A stretch of DNA of 64,000 nucleotides, from contig NZ_OY762614.1 in assembly GCF_963666145.1 (NCBI RefSeq), forward strand, positions 1,908,001 through 1,972,000. The letters run 5' to 3'. Numbering within the stretch: position 1 is the stretch's first letter; every line of letters starts with the position of its first letter. Shown here one piece after another: positions 51,364 to 59,863 of the stretch. This DNA is from an uncultured Desulfobacter sp. (GTDB lineage Bacteria; Desulfobacterota; Desulfobacteria; Desulfobacterales; Desulfobacteraceae). The notes beneath the pieces were generated by a model. The model did not search any database. It was not told the DNA's origin and saw only the letters and a list, made by a program, of their open reading frames with translations. Both the position numbers and the translations under genes were made by a program.

Positions 51364-52149
51364 TCAAAGACCTCCTTTGGCTTTCAGCTTCTCAATCAAT
51401 TTTTCAATAATCTCATCGGTGGAGCCTTCAAGCATTTCAGCGCCATCGCCCAGATCAGGAACAAAATAATCCACGCGTTTGGTCTTTGCACCGGCCTCGC
51501 CTACACTGCCGGCATCCACACCAAGGTCACCGGCACCCTTTACGGGGATCTCAACACTGGCCACTTTACGGATGCCGCGGATACCCACATAACGGGGTTC
51601 ATTGATACCGGTCTGGATGGAAAGCACGCAAGGCAGCTCAATTTCGTTCATCTCCTGGTTGCCGCCTTCAATTTCCCGGCCCACTTTGATTTTACCGTCG
51701 GCGGGTTCAATCTTGTTCACCAGGGACGCATAGGGATAATCCAGCATGGCAGCCAGCATACCGCCGACCTGGCCCGCGCCTTCATCGGCCTGGGCGCCGG
51801 TGAGAATCAGGTCATATTTGCCCTTTTCAACTTCAGCTTTGAGAATGGCGGCAATACCTTTACCGTCAGAACCCTCAAAGGCATCATCACAGAGAAGTAC
51901 GCCGTTATTGGCACCCATGGCCATTTCACGCCTGAGAACCTCTTCAGCCTCATCATCACCTACAGTTACAACAGTGATGCTGCCGCCCAGGTTATCCACA
52001 ATCTGGATGGCCTCTTCAACAGCATAGTTATCCCACTCATTCACGGAATAGACCAGATCATCACGATCCAGGTCATTGCCATCGGAATTGAGTTCAAATT
52101 CGTTCTCAGCAGTATCCGGAACGCGTTTGACGCACACCAAAATGTCCAT
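51364..52149 (-). CDS. etfB: Electron transfer flavoprotein beta subunit
   Basis: A 261-residue AMP-binding subunit of ETF. Marks are MDILVCVKRVPDTAENEF, ITVVTVGDDEAEEVLRREMAMGAN, LTGAQADEGAGQVGGMLAAML and LPCVLSIQTGINEPRYVGIRGIRK (signature region). The start at 52149 has AAGGAG 6 bases upstream; the open frame to 52203 is rejected. Cotranscribed with etfA and the upstream membrane FeS protein (71 bp gap). Confidence 0.95.
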   Translation of the reverse strand: MDILVCVKRVPDTAENEFELNSDGNDLDRDDLVYSVNEWDNYAVEEAIQIVDNLGGSITVVTVGDDEAEEVLRREMAMGANNGVLLCDDAFEGSDGKGIAAILKAEVEKGKYDLILTGAQADEGAGQVGGMLAAMLDYPYASLVNKIEPADGKIKVGREIEGGNQEMNEIELPCVLSIQTGINEPRYVGIRGIRKVASVEIPVKGAGDLGVDAGSVGEAGAKTKRVDYFVPDLGDGAEMLEGSTDEIIEKLIEKLKAKGGL

Positions 52150-52220
52150 TATTGTCTCCTTAAGCGTTTTGGGTCTGCCGGATTTATGGGCACCGGCAGC
52201 CATATATTGTTAAGCGTTAA

Positions 52221-54290
52221 TTATGCTAAATGTTCCTCAATGAGCTGCGTAAAATCAATGGCTTCCATCTCGCCTTCTTTTCCGGCCACTTTAATGGCAT
52301 CCTGGATATTTACCAGACAGAACGGACAGGCTGTAACGATCACATTGGCACCGGCTTCGGCTGCCATATTTACCCTTAGAACCCCCATGCGGGTCTCTTC
52401 TTCGGGTTCATAAAACAGCATCAGGCCTCCGCCGCCGCAGCAGAAGGACCGGTCACGGCTTTTTTCCAGCTCCACACGGGTCAGGCCGTCAATGGCATCC
52501 AAGGCCTGCCTCGGGGATTCATAGATACTGTTGTGACGCCCCAGATAGCAGGGATCATGATATACGTACACTTTATCCCGGTCTTTGCACGGTTTCATAA
52601 CCAGCGCACCCGATTCAATTTTTTCAGCCACAATTTCACTGATATGTTTGACAGGGGGCAGACCTGTATAGTCTTTTTTCAACGCATTCAGGGCATGGGG
52701 GTCGGCCGTAACAATCTGTTTGACACCGGATTCAAGAATGGCTTCGGTATTATGGGCTTTGAGCTCCTGGTAAAGCATCTCTTCACCAAACCGGATCACC
52801 TCGTTACCACTGTCTTTCTCCTCTTTGCCCAGGACACCGAAATCCACACCGGCCTTTTCGAGAATGATGGCGGTCCTGCGGGCAATTTCCTGGATATTGT
52901 CGTCATAGGAAGTAATACTGTCCACAAAGTACAGGGTCTCTGCAGTCTCAGTGCCCAGGTCCTTGACCTTGTGGGTTTCGGCAAAGGTTTTTTCATTGGC
53001 CCAGTCCGCGCGTTTTTTCTCCATTTTGCCATAGGGATTACCGCGTTTTTCAAGGGCTTTAAGGGGCTTTTGCAGGGACTGGGGCACCATGCCCTTATCT
53101 ACCATACCGCGGCGCAGGTCAACCATCTTATCGATATATTCAATCCCCAGGGGACACTCCTGTTCACAGGCACCGCAGGTGGTACAGGACCAGATTTCAT
53201 CTTCCGTATAAATATCCTCCACCAAAAGCTTGTCTGATTTATAGATCACACCGGACTTGATGGGATAATTCTTGAAAATCAGATCCCGGGCCTTGATGGT
53301 GATAAACCGAGGAGACAAAGGCCGCCCGGCAGCATTGGCCGGACACTGATCGGAACAGCGGCCGCAATCTGCACAAGAATAAAAATCAAGCATATGCTTC
53401 CAGGTAAAATCCTCAAGATGCTTAACACCAAAAGAGTCAAGACTGTCCAGTTCCGCATCGGAAACACCGTATTTCACCGGCTTGATATTGCCTGTTTTCA
53501 CCCGCATGAAAAAGACATTGAAAATAGAGGTGATGACGTGGAAATGTTTTCCCAGGGGCAAAAAGCACAGAAAAAAGAAAAAGGTAAAATCATGCACATA
53601 ATACATGATGATGTGCAGACCCTGGAGGGTTTCCAGGGAGGCCATTTGAAGCGTCTTTGAAAAGATCCAGGCCAGGGAAAACAGCGCGGGGAAGTGGGCT
53701 TCACCGGCGGACTGATAGTTATAGGCGGCAGCAGACGCCTCAAAAAGACTTTCCGAAATCATCAGGGTGGAGATAATGCCCAGAACAAAAACGGCTTCGG
53801 CCGTGTGGTCATGGCCATATTTTTCGGGCACGGCATAGCGGGCGGGTTTTTTAATTCCCCGGCGCCAGGCCGCAATGATACAGGCCACAAGAACGGCTGT
53901 GGCGGCGTAATCTTTCAAGAAATTGTAAGCCGTACCAAGGCCGCCGCCCAACCCGGGGAACACAAAGCCGTCAAACAACCCTTCGATCACAAGGCTTGTG
54001 GAGCGGATGGAAAGAATTAAAAAACCAGCAAAGATAACGATATGCAGGACACCTGCCTGCATATATCTGGGCTGGCGAATCTGGCCCAACCAGACAACGA
54101 TCAGATTTTTAATCCGCTCCGGGATATTGTTAAGGCGATAGTCCGGATTGGCCCGGACCAGAGGGGCGATTCTCCGGGCAATGATGTAGGTAAAGAGCCC
54201 GACACCAATCACCGGCAGAAGAAAGGAAAAAATCACTGTTGGAAAGAAACCGAACAACATGTAGTTTGCCGGCGCAACGATCATAGACAT
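52221..54290 (-). CDS. Membrane-bound FeS oxidoreductase linking ETF to quinone (EMO type, HdrDE-like)
   Basis: A 689-residue protein: about six membrane helices in the first 260 residues (a NarI-like haem b/quinone module), two 4Fe-4S ferredoxin sites (CADCGRCSDQCP and CTTCGACEQECP, about 310-390), and two C-terminal CCG-type domains (YHDPCYLGRHN, FCCGGGGLM, ACPFCLVN) as in heterodisulfide reductase HdrD. Such proteins lie next to etfBA in syntrophs and sulfate reducers and pass electrons from ETF to menaquinone. ATG at 54290 follows GGAGG. First gene of the operon etf-oxidoreductase, etfB, etfA. Confidence 0.9.
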   Translation of the reverse strand: MSMIVAPANYMLFGFFPTVIFSFLLPVIGVGLFTYIIARRIAPLVRANPDYRLNNIPERIKNLIVVWLGQIRQPRYMQAGVLHIVIFAGFLILSIRSTSLVIEGLFDGFVFPGLGGGLGTAYNFLKDYAATAVLVACIIAAWRRGIKKPARYAVPEKYGHDHTAEAVFVLGIISTLMISESLFEASAAAYNYQSAGEAHFPALFSLAWIFSKTLQMASLETLQGLHIIMYYVHDFTFFFFLCFLPLGKHFHVITSIFNVFFMRVKTGNIKPVKYGVSDAELDSLDSFGVKHLEDFTWKHMLDFYSCADCGRCSDQCPANAAGRPLSPRFITIKARDLIFKNYPIKSGVIYKSDKLLVEDIYTEDEIWSCTTCGACEQECPLGIEYIDKMVDLRRGMVDKGMVPQSLQKPLKALEKRGNPYGKMEKKRADWANEKTFAETHKVKDLGTETAETLYFVDSITSYDDNIQEIARRTAIILEKAGVDFGVLGKEEKDSGNEVIRFGEEMLYQELKAHNTEAILESGVKQIVTADPHALNALKKDYTGLPPVKHISEIVAEKIESGALVMKPCKDRDKVYVYHDPCYLGRHNSIYESPRQALDAIDGLTRVELEKSRDRSFCCGGGGLMLFYEPEEETRMGVLRVNMAAEAGANVIVTACPFCLVNIQDAIKVAGKEGEMEAIDFTQLIEEHLA

Positions 54291-54312
54291 ACCGAACTTA
54301 CCTCCATATTAA

Positions 54313-54340
54313 ATAATAAGTATAGTGAATCCAGGCTCAA
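54313..54340 (-). promoter_or_regulatory. Candidate promoter of the ETF operon
   Basis: Minus strand TTGAGC (54340-54335), 16-bp spacer, TATTAT (54318-54313), just upstream of the ribosome site of the FeS oxidoreductase gene; 4/6 and 5/6 to consensus. Confidence 0.4.
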
Positions 54341-54467
54341 TGTGCTTTAGTAAACATCTTCCTTGGCGTCAAGCAAAAAGCATAAATGGCAGGTTAACGC
54401 ACCTATCCCTTCCCAGGGATATCTGGTAGGAAAAAACAGTATCATTTTTACCTGATGGGGTTTAGAG

Positions 54468-55052
54468 TCAACCCTCCCGGACACCCGTCAGAAAAAGATC
54501 CACCAAGGGATCGGCCATGGTACCAAGGTCATAGCGTCCCTGGGCATTGACCCAGGTGGAAATAACCCCCTCCACAGCCCCGAGGATAAACCGTTTCACA
54601 AGCCCGACAAAAAGATCCTGGCGCATGCTCCCCTCAATCTGACCCTGCTCTATGATATCCGACAACAGATCAAAGTACATCTTTGAGATATTTTTAACCT
54701 GGGACTCAATATCCCTTAAATACCTCACCTCGGATTGAAAAATAACAGCCATGCTTTTGTCACTTTGAAACTCGTCAAGATGACAGCGAATCAGATTTTT
54801 CAACTTGCTTTCGGCATCTGTACCTTTTGCCACGGCAGTATTCATTTTTTCGAACACCACATCTGTTTTAAAACTCAGGTACTGATACAGGATATCGTCC
54901 TTGTTCTTGAAATAAAGATATAACGTACCGTCCGCTACCCCGGCTTTGGCGGCAATCTGTGAAATGGTGGCTTTGTAAAACCCATGTTCTGCAAATACTG
55001 CACCGGCACTGTTTAAAATTTTATGATATTTCTCGGACTTACTTTTCTGCAA
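54468..55052 (-). CDS. TetR-family transcriptional regulator (FadR-like)
   Basis: A 194-residue regulator. The N-terminal helix-turn-helix (ILNSAGAVFAEHGFYKATISQIAAKAGVADGTLYLYFKNKDDIL) is a textbook TetR domain; the C-terminal ligand domain resembles the TetR_C group of Bacillus FadR-like fatty-acid regulators (VFQSEVRYLRDIESQVKNISKMYF). It lies upstream of the ETF operon on the same strand, so acyl-CoA-responsive control of that operon is a fair inference. The start is TTG at 55052 with AAGGA 9 bases upstream. Confidence 0.85.
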   Translation of the reverse strand: MQKSKSEKYHKILNSAGAVFAEHGFYKATISQIAAKAGVADGTLYLYFKNKDDILYQYLSFKTDVVFEKMNTAVAKGTDAESKLKNLIRCHLDEFQSDKSMAVIFQSEVRYLRDIESQVKNISKMYFDLLSDIIEQGQIEGSMRQDLFVGLVKRFILGAVEGVISTWVNAQGRYDLGTMADPLVDLFLTGVREG

Positions 55053-55533
55053 ATGTGCTCATCCTTGTTGTTACCTAAATGAATAACGGATCATCCACCT
55101 GCCATTAGATTCGTGCAAACTAACTACAGATCAGTACAAATGTCAAGGGTTCCGACATGTTAAACGCCCTCATACCGCATCAATATACATTTATAATTAC
55201 AAGAATTTACAGTTTAGATATCTTATCACGACCGCATCAACCACTTTTTTAAAATCCAACCCAGCCCCATGAACAGTCATTCATCCGAATCCGTCTCACA
55301 GCATAACTTTAGAAGGCATACTTGTGGTTCCACGGACTTACAGGCGTGATTGCCCCAGGACAGTACCCCAAAACGAAAAACATGCAAATTCAATACATTT
55401 TTCTAACCTTCATATAAAATTATGGTCACTGCTTTTATTGAACTTGATTTTAGGTTATTTTAATGCAAAAAGTTTATGATTCCTAACCATCCTTTACACA
55501 CATGATATTACTTACATACGGGAGGATTTCACC
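55053..55533. other. 481-bp divergent gap between the TetR gene and aldolase gene
   Basis: No coding sequence supported. It contains ATGAA-n6-TTCAT (55269-55284, with TCATTCA as right half), close in form to a TetR/FadR-type operator, and two copies of CCGCATCAA (about 55175 and 55232). A 31-codon frame at 55157-55252 is not convincing. Promoters of both genes must lie here but no strong consensus is seen. Confidence 0.45.
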
Positions 55534-56820
55534 ATGACCCATCCACAATCCGAAGAATACCGCAAACTGCTTGATTACGGCAGACCCCCCAATGTGAAAA
55601 AGTGCTTCCCCAACTCAAAGGCGCTCATTGTCAGCGGCAAATATATTGACCGCGCCATGCTGACCAAAGGCAGCTGCATGACCATTGCCGCCAACGGCAG
55701 GAATGCCTTTGTTATCAAAGGGACCCTTGCCGCGGCCCAGCGTGCCAATGCGGCCGTTATCATTGAAATTGCCCGGTCCGAGGGCGGTACCGGCGCCTAT
55801 TGCGCCACAAGCCTTTGGAACATTGCACGACAGACCGATGCCTATATGAATGAAATGGGAATCACCGTTCCCGTGGCCATCCATGCAGACCATTTCGGCA
55901 TAAAAAAGCCCGAAGACATTGCACCTGCTAAAACCGAAATCCAATCCTTATTTGACACCGGCATTACCTCCATAGCCATTGACGCATCCCACATGCCCGA
56001 CGACCAAAATCTTTTGGCCAACATTGAGTTAAATCCCTATGTGCCTGACTGGGCAGGTCTTGAAACCGAAGTGGGAGAGATAAAAGGAGAACAAGGCCTT
56101 TCAACCCCTGAAGAAGCGCTGTTTCTAATTCAGGGGCTCAATGCCCACAGTATTTTTCCGGACTGGATCGCCCTGAACAACGGCACCACCCACGGCATTG
56201 AACAAAACGATGCGGGCATCAATGTCGAGCTGACGACACAAATCCATGACAGCCTGGCCCCGTACGGAATCTCCGGTGCCCAGCACGGGACATCGGGGAA
56301 CAATTCGGAGCGACTGCGCCAGATTGCCAAGCACACCAAAACCACAAAAGCCAATGTTGCCACGGCCCTGCAGATGATCTCCTGGGGGGTGAAGGTCAAT
56401 GATTTCGGCAACGCCATCATGGATGCATCGGGCAATTTCATTAAAGAACCCGGCAAAGGGGTTTCCCAGGCCACATGGGAAAAGATGTGTACGGTTGCCG
56501 CAGCCAATGACTGGAAAAAAGGAAACTTTAAAAAACTGAACAATCCCTTTGAAAATATTCTGACGGCCCAGAATGCGCCTGTTCGGGAACGAATGGTCAA
56601 AGGCGTTGAAGAATTTGTGTTTACCTTGCTCACCGATGTGTTCAATGCAACGGATACCGCAGACCTGATCAAAAAACACATTTTAGAAACCCAGTCCCAT
56701 ACCCCCGGTTTCAAAGCGAAAAAAATTGAACAAAAAGAGAATTGGACCCGGGAAAAAATTATTGAGAAGGCCGCCAAGATTAACTCAGATAAAGGCCCTG
56801 AAGGAGATTTTGATGATTAA
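55534..56820 (+). CDS. fba: Class II fructose-bisphosphate aldolase family protein
   Basis: A 428-residue zinc-dependent TIM-barrel aldolase, longer than the 345-360 of E. coli FbaA. Metal and catalytic motifs: VAIHADHFG (zinc His and catalytic Asp), SIAIDASHMP, TEVGEIKGEQG, LNNGTTHGI and GISGAQHGTSGNN (late His/substrate-phosphate loop). It would work in glycolysis or gluconeogenesis; a different sugar substrate is possible because the loops differ. GGGAGG precedes the ATG. Terminates before a sigma-28 promoter. Confidence 0.82.
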   Translation: MTHPQSEEYRKLLDYGRPPNVKKCFPNSKALIVSGKYIDRAMLTKGSCMTIAANGRNAFVIKGTLAAAQRANAAVIIEIARSEGGTGAYCATSLWNIARQTDAYMNEMGITVPVAIHADHFGIKKPEDIAPAKTEIQSLFDTGITSIAIDASHMPDDQNLLANIELNPYVPDWAGLETEVGEIKGEQGLSTPEEALFLIQGLNAHSIFPDWIALNNGTTHGIEQNDAGINVELTTQIHDSLAPYGISGAQHGTSGNNSERLRQIAKHTKTTKANVATALQMISWGVKVNDFGNAIMDASGNFIKEPGKGVSQATWEKMCTVAAANDWKKGNFKKLNNPFENILTAQNAPVRERMVKGVEEFVFTLLTDVFNATDTADLIKKHILETQSHTPGFKAKKIEQKENWTREKIIEKAAKINSDKGPEGDFDD

Positions 56821-56830
56821 CAATTTTTTC

Positions 56831-56858
56831 TAAAGTTTTAATTTTGCCAAGCCGATAT
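56831..56858 (+). promoter_or_regulatory. Sigma-28 (FliA-type) promoter for the flgM locus
   Basis: TAAAGTTT (56831-56838), then GCCGATAT (56851-56858), compared with the consensus TAAAGTTT-N11-GCCGATAA: 8/8 and 7/8 matches with a 12-base gap, one more than consensus. The start point would lie near 56866, just before the AAGGAG site of the next gene at 56881. Confidence 0.7.
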
Positions 56859-56880
56859 TGGGTTTAAGGAGAAAACTAAA

Positions 56881-57315
56881 ATGCAGATACCTTCATACCA
56901 AATACAAAATGTCTTGAAAGTTTATTCAAGGCAATTTAGCCAGGGCAAACTGCTGGGGAAAAATAAATTCAGCGATGCCAACAAGGTTTCTGCAGACAGT
57001 GTCAGTATCTCATCGGAAGGCAAACGTCAGGCCGTTATAGATAAGGTTGCCAGCAACATTGTAGATAAAATTATCACCGAAGGCCCCAATGAAAAAGATG
57101 AGGCCCGGATCACCGAACAGATTGAAAAAGAGCTGGGGAAAAAAATTGATTTTACCAAAGGAAGAAATCAATTCACCTACACCTCGGTCGATGAAAATAA
57201 TAATAAGGTTGTCCAGACCTTGTCCGTGGAGGATTCCAAATTTATTGTAGAACGGATGACGGAACTGGCACGCCAGGTGGCTGATTTCAATATGGAATCC
57301 CAGGAGGGTGTTTAA
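56881..57315 (+). CDS. FlgM-neighbour family protein (DVU0524-like)
   Basis: A 144-residue soluble protein, helix-rich, starting MQIPSYQIQNVLKVYSRQFSQ. This N-terminus matches what I recall of the family encoded beside flgM in deltaproteobacteria (DVU0524 type). Function unknown; genetic linkage with FlgM suggests a part in the flagellar checkpoint. AAGGAG precedes the ATG; the next gene flgM starts 1 base after the stop, and both lie under the sigma-28 promoter. Confidence 0.7.
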   Translation: MQIPSYQIQNVLKVYSRQFSQGKLLGKNKFSDANKVSADSVSISSEGKRQAVIDKVASNIVDKIITEGPNEKDEARITEQIEKELGKKIDFTKGRNQFTYTSVDENNNKVVQTLSVEDSKFIVERMTELARQVADFNMESQEGV

Positions 57316-57316
57316 T

Positions 57317-57637
57317 ATGAAAATTAATAACAATCTCACACAGCAGTATATCAATCAAAGTTACGCTGCAAATAATGCCAATGCCAATGCCAACACCACC
57401 GCCAACACCTCGGCGGACCAGGGAACGCAAACCCAGGAGCGCCTTGCGGACAGCATTAACTTATCCTCCACCACCAAGGACCTTCAAAGAATTGCCACAG
57501 AGTCTGCCAAAGAGTCCGAAGCGAGAGTCCAGATGGTTGCAGACCTCAAAGAACAGGTTCAGACAGGTCAGTACACAGTGAATGCAGAGAAGGTCGCAGA
57601 AAAAATAGTCGGATCTATTTTGAACGAAGTGGGCTAA
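57317..57637 (+). CDS. flgM: Anti-sigma-28 factor FlgM
   Basis: A 106-residue protein. The N-terminal half is Asn/Ala/Thr-rich and disordered (a repeated NANAN tract), as in FlgM proteins that are exported unfolded. The C-terminal half has the sigma-28 binding pattern (VADLKEQVQTGQYTVNAEKVAEKIVGSIL). It holds FliA inactive until the hook is complete. GGAGG lies 9 bases before the ATG at 57317 and overlaps the previous stop region. The flagellar structural genes themselves are not in the window. Confidence 0.9.
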   Translation: MKINNNLTQQYINQSYAANNANANANTTANTSADQGTQTQERLADSINLSSTTKDLQRIATESAKESEARVQMVADLKEQVQTGQYTVNAEKVAEKIVGSILNEVG

Positions 57638-57656
57638 CAAAGCGGCATTTTTTTCC

Positions 57657-57714
57657 CTCCTGCCTGAGGCATCGATCCCCTCGGATTGATCTCTTCGGGC
57701 AGGAGTTTTTATTT
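57657..57714 (+). terminator. Rho-independent terminator of the flgM operon
   Basis: Outer stem CTCCTGCC (57657-57664) with GGCAGGAG (57698-57705), an inner stem around ATCgATCC/GGATtGAT, then TTTTTATTT. A long but strong intrinsic terminator. Confidence 0.8.
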
Positions 57715-57784
57715 GTACTCATAACCACTTGATTTCTAATCAAAAATTCAATAAAATAAAATCATCAAAAATTCAAACCTAATC

Positions 57785-57800
57785 GGCACGCTTGCTGCAT
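57785..57800 (+). promoter_or_regulatory. Sigma-54 promoter (-24/-12)
   Basis: CGGCACGCTTGCTGCAT has GG at 57785-57786 and GC at 57797-57798 exactly 10 bases apart, with GGCACG and TGCA matching TGGCACG-N4-TTGCA in all but two positions. A start near 57810 leaves a short leader ending in the AAGGAGG of the next gene. Confidence 0.75.
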
Positions 57801-57827
57801 AAACTCTTCCTAAAAAAGGAGGAAAAT

Positions 57828-58280
57828 ATGACCAATATCAACAACATCCAAAACATCTCCCAAATACTTGACGGTCAGTCAAAAAAGGTTTCTCGGACCA
57901 GTGGGCAGGAATTTGAGGCCTTGCTCAATTCAGCCCAGGAGAAGAAAATACAGGCACCCGAAGAGAGTTCACAGACCAGCGAATTGGGTGAGATCTCCGC
58001 AATGGATTTTGATATTCAAACCGTATCTGAAATCGTTACGGATAAAACAGACAAACTGCTGACCAGTCTGGAAAGGTACGCATTCCAGCTTGACGACACC
58101 AACGTCCCTCTAAAGGAGATTGAACCCATAGTTGAAGGGCTCAATGAAGACGCTGCATCTTTATTGGAAGAAACGCTGTCTCTGGGAGAAGATGATCAGG
58201 ACCTCATAGATATTGCCACCAGCACGGCAATTGCCGCAAAAACCGAATATTTGAAATTCCAGCGGGGGGATTACCTGTAG
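57828..58280 (+). CDS. Acidic protein of unknown function behind a sigma-54 promoter
   Basis: A 150-residue acidic, mostly helical protein with an Asn/Ile-rich start (MTNINNIQNISQIL). No family recognised and no signal peptide or membrane helix. The polar, signal-less N-terminus resembles those of proteins exported by the flagellar apparatus, and the promoter class fits flagellar or pilus regulons, but the role is unknown. The start at 57828 has AAGGAGG; the open frame from 57792 crosses the promoter and is rejected. Convergent with mazG (14 bp). Confidence 0.65.
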   Translation: MTNINNIQNISQILDGQSKKVSRTSGQEFEALLNSAQEKKIQAPEESSQTSELGEISAMDFDIQTVSEIVTDKTDKLLTSLERYAFQLDDTNVPLKEIEPIVEGLNEDAASLLEETLSLGEDDQDLIDIATSTAIAAKTEYLKFQRGDYL

Positions 58281-58294
58281 ACAAACAAGAGGCC

Positions 58295-59095
58295 TTAAAC
58301 GTCAAGCTTTTTTTGCCTGCAAACCTCTTTGGCTGCCTGCCAGTGCGTCTCTTTTTCTTCGGCAGGCATCTGCTTTAAATCAAGGCCTTTTTCTTCAATG
58401 GCCGCTTCCATGGTTCTGAATCGTTCCTCAAATTTTGATGTGGAGCGGTAAAGTGCCGTTTCCGGATGAAACCCGGCAAATCTTGCCACATTCACAAGGG
58501 AAAAAAGGATATCTCCAAATTCAACGATGGCATCATCCTTGTTCTCGGAGAGCGCCGCCTCAAATTCATGTATTTCTGAAACAGCCGTATCCAGAACCTG
58601 GCCCAGATTTTCCCACTCAAATCCGGCTTTAACTGCAGATTTTGAAACTTTTAACGCCCTCAGCAGACTTGGCATACCGCCAGGCACATTATCAAGGGCT
58701 GATGGTCTTTCCGGTGCACCTGAACCGGATTTTTCTTTGGCCTTAATTGCCTCCCATTGCTTATTCAACGCATCTTCGGATGCAATCTGACTGTCTGCAT
58801 AAACATGGGGATGGCGACGAATCATTTTCTCAGCCACGGTATTTACCACCCGGTCAAAGGGAAACCGGCCCGGGTCGGCATAAATTTCCATGATAAAAAG
58901 AATCTGAAAAAGAACATCACCAAGTTCTTCTACAATATTGTCTTCATCATCTTTGACAATGGCTTCTTCCAGTTCATATAGCTCTTCGGCCAGACACTTC
59001 CACATGGTGGCGGGGGTCTGCTTTCTGTCCCAGGCACATCCGTTCTCTCCCCGAAGCCTTCGAATAATCTCAAGCAGGGGAACTATTGTTTCCAC
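58295..59095 (-). CDS. mazG: MazG nucleoside triphosphate pyrophosphohydrolase
   Basis: A 266-residue, two-domain all-helical MazG. The N-terminal unit has CAWDRKQTPATMWKCLAEELYELEEAI and EELGDVLFQILFIMEIY (EExxE and ExxD metal motifs); the second unit has FEWENLGQVLDTAVSEIHEFEAAL and IVEFGDILFSLVNVARF. It hydrolyses abnormal or excess (d)NTPs and can influence (p)ppGpp. GTG start at 59095, overlapping the cvpA stop by 13 bp. Confidence 0.93.
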   Translation of the reverse strand: METIVPLLEIIRRLRGENGCAWDRKQTPATMWKCLAEELYELEEAIVKDDEDNIVEELGDVLFQILFIMEIYADPGRFPFDRVVNTVAEKMIRRHPHVYADSQIASEDALNKQWEAIKAKEKSGSGAPERPSALDNVPGGMPSLLRALKVSKSAVKAGFEWENLGQVLDTAVSEIHEFEAALSENKDDAIVEFGDILFSLVNVARFAGFHPETALYRSTSKFEERFRTMEAAIEEKGLDLKQMPAEEKETHWQAAKEVCRQKKLDV

Positions 59096-59604
59096 GTTTG
59101 TTTTAATCCTTCCAGCTCTTTACTAAAATCCATTTTGATGTTTTGGGAAATAAACAGGGTCAGGGCATCGGCAACCCGGGCAAGGTAGGGTGCCGTGCGG
59201 GACGCAGCCATATGATTACTGCCGTTGGGGGTAAAACTTGTGATGATTATAAAAAGGACCGTTGTGATAAGGATGCCTTTGGCCGCCCCGAAAATGACAC
59301 CAAATGTTCTGTTCACCCAGCCCAAAAATACTATATTCAATAATTTATGGATCAAGGCGGCCACAAGTCCAACAGCAATCAGAATCAGACAAAACAACAG
59401 AAAAAAACAGACCAGTTTTTGAATCTGTGGCGATGGAATCCATGACTCAACATAGGGAATAAACTGGGGGTAATAGGTATTGGCCCCATAGAAACCAGCC
59501 ACAACGCCCACGATGCCGGATATCTCCCGCACCAGGCCTTTAAAGCCCCCCCGAATAAGGCAAAACCCCACAATGATCAATACGCAAAGGTCAAAAAAAT
59601 TCAT
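59083..59604 (-). CDS. CvpA-family membrane protein
   Basis: A 173-residue protein with four hydrophobic spans and the family start FFDLCVLIIVGFCLIRGGFKGLVREISGI. CvpA proteins affect envelope integrity and colicin V production in E. coli. The ATG at 59604 has AGGGAAG directly upstream. The frame stays open to 59865, but that extension runs through the palindromic repeat 59657-59779 and is not coding. Confidence 0.88.
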   Translation of the reverse strand: MNFFDLCVLIIVGFCLIRGGFKGLVREISGIVGVVAGFYGANTYYPQFIPYVESWIPSPQIQKLVCFFLLFCLILIAVGLVAALIHKLLNIVFLGWVNRTFGVIFGAAKGILITTVLFIIITSFTPNGSNHMAASRTAPYLARVADALTLFISQNIKMDFSKELEGLKQTWKQ

Positions 59605-59656
59605 ATCTTCCCTTAATTTGATTGTGATTTCAAAAGCAGAGCCTGAAAAGTGTCCC

Positions 59657-59779
59657 GTGTTTGAGCGAAAATGCCAACATGCAAGGCGTAGAAAAATTTG
59701 TAACCATAGCGACCCCTTGGTTATGAAAATTGCAAACCTTTCAGCAACGCCGCAGTAGGGTGAATTCTTGTTCAAACAC
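59657..59779. repeat. ERIC-like palindromic intergenic repeat, copy B
   Basis: A 123-bp second copy of the element at 7672-7797, with the same ends GTGTTTG and CAAACAC. Shared blocks include ATGCAAGGCG, ATTTGTAACC, ATTGCAAA and ACGCCGCAG. It lies in the divergent gap between cvpA and phoH, 52 bp from cvpA and 84 bp from phoH, so both leaders or promoters must run through or beside it. Confidence 0.85.
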
Positions 59780-59863
59780 CAAGTACAAACAGATAACAGC
59801 AGGGCCAGTTCCCAGTCAAGATTTTTATTGACCTTTAAACCAATAAAATGCACCCTATAGCCC

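Noticed and set aside
55157..55252. 31-codon frame in the TetR/aldolase gap with AAGGG upstream.
   Set aside because: Too short, with no composition or motif signal; one such frame is expected by chance in a 480-bp AT-rich gap.
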